This document shows, one piece after another, positions 1-9,099 of a DNA stretch of 64,000 nucleotides (position 1 is its first letter; each line of letters starts with the position of its first letter). A program made the translations under genes and the position numbers. Under the pieces are notes generated by a model. That model saw only the letters and a list, made by a program, of their open reading frames with translations. It had not been told where the DNA came from and did no database searches. This DNA is from Vigna angularis (taxonomy: Eukaryota > Streptophyta > Magnoliopsida > Fabales > Fabaceae), in assembly GCF_016808095.1 (NCBI RefSeq), contig NC_068970.1, forward strand, positions 46,783,630 to 46,847,629, in the 5' to 3' direction.

Positions 1-476
1 TAAATCCTGTAGTAGAGTTCTCCCAGGTGTGCTCCAGTTTGAACCCACGCAGTTTGATTTTCTGCGTCAACTGTGACTTCTCGAAGGTTTATGAGGTCAA
101 TGATGACAAAGGGAACCTCGGCAACGTACGAGAGACCCTCGTAATCATGACCTCCACTTCGGGTTCGAATTTGCAGGCCATGACGTTGGGAGCACATTAT
201 GGTGGCCTGAATATGAGAAACGTTCACTGGCGTAACAATGACTTGAGGTTTTGAGACTATGTTTAAGAACCTAAGATTTTGAATGGTAACATTTAGGACA
301 GAGGAGTACGAAGAGTTTGTTTGGGTGTAAAGAACATTGGAGATTGAGTTGGTGATATGGGGATAGTTGTAAAAACATTGAACAAACTTTTCAGGAGTAT
401 CAAGTGAAGGAGGTTCAAATGAAAATAAAAGAGCAATGGCAGTAACGAAGGTGAAAGAGGAGCTCAGATGCTTCAT
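1..476 (-). CDS. Berberine bridge enzyme-like FAD-linked oxidase, N-terminal part (gene runs off the window)
   Basis: Reading the minus strand from an ATG at 476 (an in-frame ATG also lies at 497) gives an uninterrupted frame to the window edge. It starts with a hydrophobic signal peptide (MKHLSSSFTFVTAIALLFSF), then an N-terminal Cys-containing stretch (EKFVQCFYNYPH), the segment PQVIVTPVNVSHIQATIMCS and the BBE hallmark RTRSGGHDYEGLSY. The His of GGHDY is the residue known in this family to bind FAD covalently. VPFVIIDLINLREVTVD and AWVQTGAHLGELYY follow, as expected for the FAD_binding_4 fold. Family members are secreted or vacuolar intron-poor oxidases of about 530 residues acting on alkaloids, monolignols or oligosaccharides; the substrate cannot be told from this part. 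The second FAD-linking Cys and the BBE C-terminal domain lie outside the window. No stop or frameshift is seen, so this is probably a functional gene. Confidence 0.9.
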   Translation of the reverse strand, partial: MKHLSSSFTFVTAIALLFSFEPPSLDTPEKFVQCFYNYPHITNSISNVLYTQTNSSYSSVLNVTIQNLRFLNIVSKPQVIVTPVNVSHIQATIMCSQRHGLQIRTRSGGHDYEGLSYVAEVPFVIIDLINLREVTVDAENQTAWVQTGAHLGELYYRI

Positions 477-582
477 TTCTGTGGATGTTGCTGACATGAG
501 AAGTGCAAAGTGTCTAATTTATAATAGTCTGGAGTTTGATGTTAACATCCACTGTTTCGCTTTCTCTTAGCATAAAAACGCA

Positions 583-708
583 ATAGAAATAAAAGAACAA
601 TAGCAGCGAAGAAGGTGAAGGTTAAATAGGTTCGTTGTTGATATGAGAAGTGCAATAAGGGGAAAGTAAATTGTAGTCTGGAGTTTAACGTTAATGTCCA
701 TAAGTGTG
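583..708 (-). repeat. Degenerate tandem copy of the BBE-like gene 5' end
   Basis: This stretch repeats 421-540 imperfectly and in the same orientation. The shared runs are GAAAATAAAAGAGCAATGGCAG / GAAATAAAAGAACAATAGCAG-like, then GAAGGTGAA, ATGAGAAGTGCAA and TAGTCTGGAGTTT. It covers the signal-peptide codons and the leader of the BBE-like gene. It looks like the remnant of a local duplication lying directly upstream of the surviving gene. BBE-like genes usually occur in tandem clusters, which fits. The open frame is not kept. Confidence 0.6.
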
Positions 709-3281
709 GATACTAGATTTAACTACCAATGCATGCACCAAAATAACACACATTTATATTTATTTTATTAGACACATAAATAGTCATAAAAAATTATTTT
801 TTTTATTTAAAAAAAATATAAAATATAAAGAAAAATAGGGTTAAGTAAATGCAAACGATTTATATATTTTAAAATATCATTTCTATATTATTTTAATCAA
901 TGTTGACTAATGTTAACAAAAGTGAGAAAGATTATTTTGTCGGCCTTATATATAAAGAATAAAAAACATGCTTAAGTCACAACCTAACTCAAAACTAGCT
1001 AAAGAAATATTTTTTTGGGTACTGATACTTTGAGAACAAAAAAATAAAATTATATTTATTTAATATTATAAAATAATAATATTTTAAGTATACTTATATT
1101 AGTTTTTTAATTAAAAATTTTAATATATATTATTATATTATTAAAAGAGAGTGTTGAATATTTTTAAAGATAGTCTCAAACAAAGTGTTTTTTTTCTAAG
1201 GAGTGGTGGTATTTGACTCCACATAAGACAAAATTATATTTATTCGATACCGAAAAGTAATAATATTTAATTATCTGTATATTATTTCTAATTTAAAAGT
1301 GTATTATATAATATTATATCATTAAAAAAACGTGCGAAATAAATGTGTATTTTGTAGACCATATTAAAGAAGAAAAATAATCATTTATTGCACGACAATA
1401 TTTTACAATCTTGACATTATTTTTTTATTTTATAATAAATATTAAAGTATATTTTTTTTATAATATTTTATTCGTATAATATATATCAAATAAATATAAA
1501 TATAAATATGTGTTTCTTTCCCTCATAAAATAGTTTCCTACGTTGTAAATAGCTGTCGACTCATAGGATGCAGCTTTTTACTGAAGAAAAGTTACTTTCA
1601 ACGTACAAGGAATTCAACCAGCGATATTCAATGCTTACTATTGCTATTTACACTATTCACAATTTTCTAATAACCTCTTTTTCCATTTACAGATCCTACG
1701 TTAATGAATTCTTTCTTAATAATATGAATTTTATAAATTAACGGTTATGATCAAATCATAATCATGAAAAGGATTTTAAAGATAATTTTATCAATAATGT
1801 TAAATGAGTTAAAATTAAACAAGTATCAAATTTTCAAGTTCTATCAAATGTAAAATACTATAATCACTTCATAAATATTTTTAAAATTATAAACAAATTG
1901 TTGGAAAAAATTCAAATGAAATATTTTAGTGACGTAGAATTTAATATATTTCTCCAATAAGAAATTAACACTATTAAATCACTGTAAAACAATATTAAAC
2001 TATTTTTTGTCTCAACTTTTAAACATTTAAGTATACTATAAGATAATATTCGAGATATTTTTTATTTTAGAATATGGATATTTAACATAATTTTATTTTT
2101 AGAAAATATATTAAAAATTTAGAGAAAAAAATATATTTAAGTTATTCTTAACCAACTAGTAAACATTATTAGAGTATTGATGTATGGAAAAGTAGCATAA
2201 ATTTGTTGCAAGATAAAATATGTCCTTGTAAAAATAGGGAGTTTGTGGATTAACTAAATGGAGTTAATATACTTTAATTTGTAATGTCAAAAATTGTTTT
2301 ATGTGGAAGATATATATTATTTATGTGGAGAAAATGAAATTAAATAATATTACACCAATGAAGCTTTTATAGCATATTAGTTTTATCAATACAACTAATT
2401 TTATTGTTAAATCCTATAAAAAAAAAGATAAAGATTAATTATGTTTCTAGTTTATAAAATTAGATTTATGAACCGAAATTCATTCATTTTCCATATATTT
2501 TGATCATCAAATTTTAAAAATAAAATAATATAATTTTAACTAAAAACATGTTTAATATAAAAAACATATATAATATTAACTAAATGAATTATTTACATAT
2601 TTTTAAAGTTATATATTATACTATTTTTAATATATATAGATATATAAATAAGATATTAAATATTTTTCATAAATAAAATTTTATAAACATAATACAACAT
2701 ATTCACTGTGAATTATCACGGAAAAAATGTGACTGTATTATAAAACAGTTTATGTACGTTGCATACTTTGAACCACCACAACATATTCACTATGAATTTA
2801 ATATTACGTGTCTAAACGACAGCCAGAAGAAAATTGTAGTTGGCAAACATGTCATGCCTGTTACGTCACTGTCGAAAATAATGATGTTTTATGTACTTGG
2901 ATTGCATATTCTACGATGGTTTTGTTCATAGTAAACACTCACTGTATACATATGTTTTGATGACAAACATTCAACCTAATAGGTATTATTTTTGTAGTTA
3001 AATTACTCTTGGTCTTATTATAATCTTTAAAAAAGTCTTCATGATCATTAATTTAATATTTTTTTAAAGTATCTGAATATTAAAGTATTATTAAATTAAG
3101 AATGTTTACTTATATAAGTATATATTTTGAGTTAAATACAAGAAAAAAATATTTGAGAGAGTATATCAGTGAAATAAATCCATTTTGACTTGAGTTATGG
3201 CTCTTTAAATTCAAAAGATTAACTCATGTGAAAAATAAAATGTTTTCATATGCATGTTCATGATAACTTGATTTCTAGATA
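709..3281. other. AT-rich intergenic sequence, no gene seen
   Basis: Strongly AT-rich DNA with many A/T homopolymer runs and no coding-like frame on either strand. It is the upstream flank of the BBE-like gene. No tRNA, terminal repeat or recognisable element was found. Confidence 0.6.
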
Positions 3282-4143
3282 TTGATTTGTATTTGTTTCG
3301 GTTATGAGGTTGAGTTACTAAATTTTTTCACAATTTTGCCTTTTCATCGTCCGGTCTCGCTTCAAGCTCTGTTGTCTTGCTCTTCCATCCGGGAGGAAAC
3401 CTGTCAAAGATCCTCCGATGCCAAAGTCAGTATACGAACAGTTCGGCAATTCAATAGAACAGTAATAAATGTGCAGTAAATGCAACCTATCTACCACTTA
3501 CCTTTGACATGTATTTATAGTTTTCGCCATGGGCTTGGGATTAGTGAAGAGTTAATCATGGTCCAATTTTAGCCCAATGGCTCTAATCGTTGTTTACCTT
3601 AATTATGGTCTTAATCATCCAGAGAACCTACCGGCCAGTCTTATAATAACCGTCCGATTAGGTTGATTCAGCATTGCTTTCTCTGGACCGTCCGGTTCGT
3701 ATAGTACACAAGCCCCCCAAGCCCTAGTGCACGTAGTGAACGTTGGGTTTAAGGCCGGTTGATATCTTGGTTCTGGGTGCGGGGGCTCCTGTTGCTGACC
3801 GTTCGTCCTCGATATTGGTTGGGTTGGAGGGCGCGCAACTTGGCTACCGGCTCGACTCTGTTGGGCTCCTGCTGCTCACGAATTTTTGAAAATGGGTTTG
3901 GGCGGGAATACATGTGTCGTGCACATGGAGGCGGAAGTTGAGGCGTCCCCGCATCTGGACCGTTAATCGTGATAATTTTTTACGATGAGGATGCATCGAC
4001 GGTTACCAAGAATTTTTCTATAAATAGGCGAATGGGGATGCTGTCATTTTCACTCTCACTTCTCTTACTTCCGACTGTGGATTATTCTTTTTCCCTCAAG
4101 TAATAAATGACGGTTGTCCATGTTGAGTCTTCTTTGGAGTCGT
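3282..4143 (+). mobile_element. Probable LTR/leader fragment of another gypsy-type retrotransposon (left part)
   Basis: GC content rises abruptly here. The segment has a run resembling the leader of plant Tat/Ogre-type LTRs (cctccgatgccaaagtcag near 3413), a C-rich run (acaagccccccaagccc near 3709), a TATA box and an ATG-initiated ORF. It is cut at 4143 by the insertion of the family A element 4144-13043, and resumes after the target duplication at 13049-13431. No PBS or second terminal repeat is in the window, so the assignment to an LTR element is an inference. Confidence 0.4.
4019..4027 (+). promoter_or_regulatory. TATA box of the interrupted transcription unit
   Basis: TATAAATAG lies 80 bp before the ATG at 4107, followed by a CT-rich stretch (cactctcacttctcttacttcc) typical of a plant transcription start and leader. 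Confidence 0.5.
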
Positions 4144-5448
4144 TGATGGACAAATTTATGAGCACCAAAATATGATGTCACAAACTTGTTTTTCAATCGG
4201 CAAGTATGACCGAATCGTTCAAGTAATAAACTTGGTAGGACCAAGTATCGTTCTTCCCAAAGGACTCACGGCCTAGTTTAGTTATGTGATTTGTTGATTA
4301 GCTAAAACTTACAAACGAAATAATTGAGATCTTATATGCAAAAGACGAAAATTAAATATGTATGCATGAAGTTTTGATCAATGGCAAAAAGCAAAAGATA
4401 AACACTTTCAATGAAATATATGTATGAATATGTTGTTGGGGGTCAATTTCATCTTATCCACTCTCATATATTTTAGGAATTCAACATTCAAATCATCATT
4501 GTTAATGCCACTCTCTAAAGTACCTTTCTAGAAGGCTTCTCCCTAATCACGAGTTCATACAATTCCTAGCATTCCTAATGATCAGTTCATAAGTGCAGGA
4601 GCTTAAGACAACCAATATCATATTGGGAGAAATTCCCCGGATCTAGACTTCCCCGTACGTTCCCGTATCGACAAAACCAATAATCATGCATCGAATGAGT
4701 TAAATAATGCAAGCATTAAGCAAAGAGGAAAAACCCTAACTAATGATGAAAGAAAGCATAAATCTTAATTAAAAGATGTAAAAACAGATTCCATATATGA
4801 GAGCTTCACAAGATTACATTGATTCCCCAACAAACATACAGAGTTTAGTTCACCATATTCATGGTGAACCTAGATGAATTACAATGAAAGAATGAAAGAA
4901 TAAACCCTAAAAAGGTGAAGATGAAGCCTCAGCATCCAAGATCCTCCTTCAAAGGGGTGGAAGAGAGAGTGTTTGCCTCGTTTCTGCCAAAGATACCTAA
5001 CCCTAGGAAACCCTAAAGCTTAAATACCATTCGTAAATTACAAAATATTAGGTCCAAGCCCATTAAAGTGCCGCTCAGCGGTAAACTACCGCTCAGCGGT
5101 AAGTGCGTCAGCTCGGTTCTTCCCCTCAGCGGCCATTTTGCCCCTCAGCGGTCCTCCCGTGAGCTCCTGAGTGCCGCTCAGCGGTAAACTGCCGCTGAGC
5201 GGTACTTGCGGCTTCTTCTTTTGCACTTTTTGTTGTCTTTTCTGATTGCATCTCTCTCATTCTTCACTTCTTTCACTAAATTCACCTTAAAACCTGCACA
5301 AAAACACTGAAATCAAGCATAAACCTGTCCAGCTCTCTTATTTCTGAAAATATGAGTAAAAGCATGATTTCAAGCTAGTTTCTAAGCATAAAGGTTGCTT
5401 TTAGTATCAATTTTAAGCATGAAAATAACAGTTTTTCAACTGTTATCA
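4144..5448 (-). repeat. LTR (sense 3' LTR) of element 4144-13043
   Basis: Starts TGATGGACAAATT and ends CTGTTATCA on the plus strand. CCGCTSAGCGG boxes occupy 5071-5202, and the probable TATA box reads TATTTAAG on the minus strand (5019-5026). Its internal edge is preceded in sense by AAGTTTGGGATTG, in the polypurine-tract position. Confidence 0.93.
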
Positions 5449-6718
5449 CAATCCCAAACTTAGAACTTTGCTTGTCCTCAAGCAAACAAGATGTAACTCA
5501 ATCTCCAACCAATTCATATGATGGTTCACTCCTTCAAAAATCCTCTTTTTCAAGATAAGTAACAACTTCACTCAAACTTATGACCAAGAGTTCAATCAAG
5601 ATGTGCACATGCTTTAGTGTTCACAAAGTCATTTAAATTCCAACAAATGCTATTTTTCATGAATGATCAATCAATTAAGCATGGATGTTCATGTGCTCAT
5701 GGAATATTTCCTCACTAGATAAAGTGTTTCACTCACACACAAGTGTATAAGAGGTAATCACTCATTCATTCTACTATCACAATATCACATGAATCAACTT
5801 TGCCTTTCATTTTACCACAATCAAAAACATTCACAAGCATGCATCATCACAAGGACTTTTCAATGGCTTATAATGTGGCTGGGCTAACAAGAAAATTGGT
5901 TTTTCTGGATCGCAAAATCCTTGAGTTAAGAGAATCATAACAACACAATCATCTTATTCATTCCCAACTTTCTTTTGCCTTTGCATTTGCATTGAGTTTT
6001 ACTTCTTTTTCTTTTCTTTTCTTTTTCTTTGCATATTCTTACTTTTTAGCTCTTAGCTCAATGCTTTTCATTTTTTTTCCAACAACCCCAAACTTGAACA
6101 TTTAACAATACCACACAAGATCTTCTACTTAACTCAAGGTAAAGATTTTCAATTAAGGGTTTCAGTGTATGTTCAAGGCTAAGGGTTCAAAAGATAGAAC
6201 ACAGAGTGTTCTCTTTTAGTGGGCTAACTTTATGAATTTGGCCAATAAAAAGGGTTCCAACAAACGGCCTTGATCATATGATGCAAAACAAGCAATTGAT
6301 TCAATCATATAAAACCTGGGCAAAGTCATTCATGCTTTCAAAGTAATAGCATTAAATCATACCAAAAACTCTGGAGCTCAAAACCTCACATATAAGCTCA
6401 TTCACATTTGACATACACATCCTGCTTAATTTCACAATCACAATCATAATATCCTGCATTTGTTCACAAAGCTTGTGAATCACCTGTATAAGTATTTTAA
6501 TGTGCACATCATCTCAACATCAATCAATCAATAAGCATCATTCAGCATTACTTATCACACAATCACAATTAATAGCAAACCATCACAAGAAATCAGGTTT
6601 TCAATAGAGTACATCAAACCCTACTCTAAAAACAAAAACAAATAAGTTCAGAAAACTTAAACCACAAAAGCATAATCATATGATAGCATTCATCAGTAAA
6701 TGCTATCTCAGCTCCTCA
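5449..6718 (-). other. Long 3' untranslated region of the family A element
   Basis: No credible gene. The same about 1.2-1.5-kb sequence recurs at 17470-18385(+), 22651-23928(-), 28260-29460(-) and 38250-39452(+). Constant landmarks in sense order are a short inverted repeat (TTCACAAGCTTTGTGAA), a block TGTATGTCAAATGTGAATGA, a purine-rich stretch of AAAGAAAAG type, and two or three AAGTTTGGGGTTG-like motifs, the last touching the 3' LTR. Confidence 0.7.
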
Positions 6719-7954
6719 TCAGTCTGAGCTGTCCTCTGTATCTTCCTCTTCCTCCTCATCTTCATCATCTTCAAATGCATCATCATCATCAGCTTCATCT
6801 TCTTCCATCTCTCTAGCTGAAGCTTCAGCTGCTCCAGCTCCTCCTCCTTGCATTGGCTCCTCTGGCCAAGCTACCACATTATGGAATTCATCCATAGTCC
6901 ACCTGTGGGCTGGAGGTGTATCATACATCCACACAATCATCTCAGCAGTGGCCACTTGCCCTCTGTGAATGGACTGCAACTGAGCACCTATAAGAGACAT
7001 ATACATGTCCCTCATTTGGAATGGTTCTGCTTCATGTGTCTCAGCAGATGTCTGGCTCTGTGCTGGCCCTCTCTCTCTACGAGCACGGCGTGGTGGAACT
7101 GGCTGAGCAGCATCCTCACCTCCACAGTACTGTCTGTAATAGGCCTCATCAATAGCTTTTCTTGGCCTCTCAAATGGTGGAACAGAAGTATCCACCCCAG
7201 CTAGCTTGCAAAGGTGAGTAATCAAAGAAGGATGTCCTAGTGGTGCTTTGTTGTTTGAGGTGTTAGCACATACACTAATTTCATCAGCTATCACTTGCCC
7301 AATATTAACATTTAAATTTCTGATAGCACAGTAGATGAATAGTGCCCTGCTGAGAGTAATATCTGACACATGTGAACATGGCTGAATGTTGGCATGAGAA
7401 AATGCCATCCAATACTTTGCAAGAGGAGTCAAATCCGTCCTCCTAATGTTAACCACTGAGCCAGATCTATTTCTTTGGAAGTGTCCTCCAGGTATACACA
7501 GCACTCTTTCCATATCCTCATAATCAGCACCTTCCTCCATGCAAAGTGCAAACTGGCATTGCTCACCAGCCCACACAGTATCCAGGAAGTTGTTGATAGA
7601 ATCAGGATCATACCTGATAGCATGGCCTCTGACATAGCCCAAATAATTCTCAGCTGGATAATCACCAATCTTCTTTGCATTGGTGTAAAATTCCTTTACT
7701 ACAGCTATGTTGGCAGGTGCAGGATAAGTGGCTAGCTTTCCCCAATCATTCCCTAACACTTGCTCTCCAAATTGAGGAGCAAAGTTAGGTATCATTCCAA
7801 CCTTTCTCTCCATCAGAAGTCTCCTGTCCTGAACCACCCTAAAGTGCTTCTCATGTTTCCTAGAGAGGAACCTGCTAGATTGGGGTCGCTCTGGTTCCTT
7901 TTCCTTTCTCTTGGTTGCCATGGTTTTCAATCTCTTTCCTGAAGAGGATGCCAT
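6719..7954 (-). CDS. Extra ORF of the family A element, 'putative plant transposon protein' type (411 aa)
   Basis: The frame is open from ATG 7954 to TGA 6719. I chose this ATG because GTAG|GAATGG directly upstream (7955-7960) is a good splice acceptor; the frame extends ten codons further into the presumed intron. The N-terminus is basic (MASSSGKRLKTMATKRKEKE). The core (LGNDWGKLATYPAPANIAVVKEFYTNA, then NYLGYVRG, then WMAFSHANIQPCSHVSDITL, then GHPSLITHLCKLAGV; given in pieces) resembles the domain annotated as putative plant transposon protein (Transposase_32 as I recall). The C-terminus is a run of about 40 acidic residues. Athila relatives carry an extra 3' ORF at this place; its function is unknown. 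The acidic tail and basic head suggest nucleic-acid or chromatin contact, but that is inference. Confidence 0.75.
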   Translation of the reverse strand: MASSSGKRLKTMATKRKEKEPERPQSSRFLSRKHEKHFRVVQDRRLLMERKVGMIPNFAPQFGEQVLGNDWGKLATYPAPANIAVVKEFYTNAKKIGDYPAENYLGYVRGHAIRYDPDSINNFLDTVWAGEQCQFALCMEEGADYEDMERVLCIPGGHFQRNRSGSVVNIRRTDLTPLAKYWMAFSHANIQPCSHVSDITLSRALFIYCAIRNLNVNIGQVIADEISVCANTSNNKAPLGHPSLITHLCKLAGVDTSVPPFERPRKAIDEAYYRQYCGGEDAAQPVPPRRARRERGPAQSQTSAETHEAEPFQMRDMYMSLIGAQLQSIHRGQVATAEMIVWMYDTPPAHRWTMDEFHNVVAWPEEPMQGGGAGAAEASAREMEEDEADDDDAFEDDEDEEEEEDTEDSSD

Positions 7955-7956
7955 TC

Positions 7957-8377
7957 CTACATTCAAACACAAATACAAAACCACAGAACATGATGTTAAT
8001 CATTAGTAAAACACAGAACACAACTTCTTTCGAAGCTAAACCACCGCTGAGGGCCAGAATTTCCCCTCAGCGCCACCAGTGCCACATTCCAACACGCAAA
8101 ATTTCAGAAAAACCAAATCTGGCAGAGTGCCGCTCAGCGGTAGTTTACCCCTCAGCGGTAACTCTGCAGATTTTTGAAAAACCTGTTTTAAAGCTTTCCT
8201 AACTCCACCCAAATGCAATTTTTAGTTTTCCAATTCATAATCATGCAGTTTAACAGGTTCAAACATCAAATATATCATCAAATCATGCATAGAAATCAAA
8301 AACCCCTAAATATTCATGCTTTGACAATCACATTCAAATTTAAGAACCCTAGAATGAACAAAATGCTTTTTACTTAC
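7957..8377 (-). other. Probable intron upstream of the extra ORF
   Basis: On the minus strand a donor CCCAA|GTAAGT (GT at 8377) and an acceptor with a T/G-rich tract (TTTGAATGTAG, ending 7957) delimit 421 bp. The acceptor is two bases before the ORF's ATG. The interval contains two diverged CCGCTSAGCGG pairs (8040-8070 and 8129-8160). Splicing is predicted from consensus only. Confidence 0.5.
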
Positions 8378-8690
8378 TTGGGTGGAGATACTAGATGCAA
8401 TGAGAATGCTTCCAAGCTAGAATGCTCTCTTCCAACCCCAAACTTTGATGGCACACTAGTGAAAAAGTGAGTGGAAGAGATATTTTCTTAAGAGGGAAGA
8501 GTGAAAAGATGTGGAAAACCTAGGAGAAGGTGTGTGAAAGTGTTTGTGCAGAGAAAAGCCTGGAAAGAAACCCTAAAATGCAGCTTGGGGTATAAAAATA
8601 CCCTAATGGGCTCGGGTCCCGCTAAGGGGAACTAAAGCCCATTCTGCGAGAGTACCGCTCAGCGGTAAAATACCGCTCAGCGGCACTTTC
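8378..8690 (-). promoter_or_regulatory. Probable internal promoter and leader for the extra ORF
   Basis: In sense order: two CCGCTGAGCGG boxes (8673-8683 and 8655-8665), TGGGCTT and GAGCCCA (site II-like GGGCY motifs), a TATA-like TATTTTTATA (8591-8600), then a CT-rich leader ending at the donor at 8378. The same order of CCGCTSAGCGG pair, GGGCTTAGGCCCA and TATA box followed by a CT-rich leader is found in the LTR U3. Other copies are at 21174-21300(+), 29560-29745(-) and 38015-38200(+), the last lacking the CCGCTSAGCGG boxes. Confidence 0.5.
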
Positions 8691-8825
8691 GTGATGTGCT
8701 CCTCTCCTTCTTTTCTTAACCTACGTGCCTCCCATACATGCCCCTCATTGGTTCCCTGCAATTCAATGTTTAAAAATGCTTATGCAAACCCTAACTAAAA
8801 TAAACAAACAGAAATATTCAATCAA

Positions 8826-8873
8826 CTGGGTTGCCTCCCAGGTAGCGCTTGTTTAACGTCACGAGCCTGACCC
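8826..8873 (-). other. Conserved family A box (copy B)
   Basis: In sense: GGGTCAGGCTCGTGACGTTA, AACAAGCGCTAC, then CTGGGAGGCAACCCAG, which can fold as a 5-bp stem with loop AGGCAA. Nearly identical boxes follow gag or pol at 9044-9091, 17422-17469, 20962-21009, 29899-29946 and 30156-30203. I know of no assigned function. Confidence 0.75.
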
Positions 8874-8883
8874 AAAATCCACC

Positions 8884-8961
8884 AACACCCATCAGTAGGT
8901 GTTACAAACTGAGTATCCTTCAGTAGATACTTAACCACCTAGCATCCTTCAGTAGATGCTA
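8884..8961 (-). other. Tandem array of three short hairpins with a shared octaloop
   Basis: Three units read in sense: GCATC-TACTGAAG-GATGC (8942-8959), GTATC-TACTGAAG-GATAC (8913-8930) and ACACC-TACTGATG-GGTGT (8885-8902). Each has a perfect 5-bp stem extended by one or more flanking A/T pairs. The loop is constant while stem bases change on both sides together. A related four-unit array is at 29958-30066. The array sits between box A and box B, in the untranslated gap between gag-protease and the extra ORF. Confidence 0.8.
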
Positions 8962-9043
8962 TATCCAACAAAATATTTAAAAAAATAATGTCCACAGATT
9001 AAAAGTTACAAAACCAAAATCAAAATCAAAAGTTTGTAAATCA

Positions 9044-9091
9044 CTGGGTTGCCTCCCAGCAAGCGCTCTTTTAACGTCATTAGCTTGACCC
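9044..9091 (-). other. Conserved family A box (copy A)
   Basis: Lies 8 bp after the gag-protease stop. In sense GGGTCAAGCTAATGACGTTA, AAAGAGCGCTTG, CTGGGAGGCAACCCAG. It differs from copy B by a few substitutions and precedes the hairpin array by about 80 bp. Confidence 0.75.
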
Positions 9092-9099
9092 TTGAAAGT

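Noticed and set aside
27..254. 75-codon plus-strand frame at the window start.
   Set aside because: It is antisense to the BBE-like coding sequence, whose minus-strand frame contains the FAD-binding motif.
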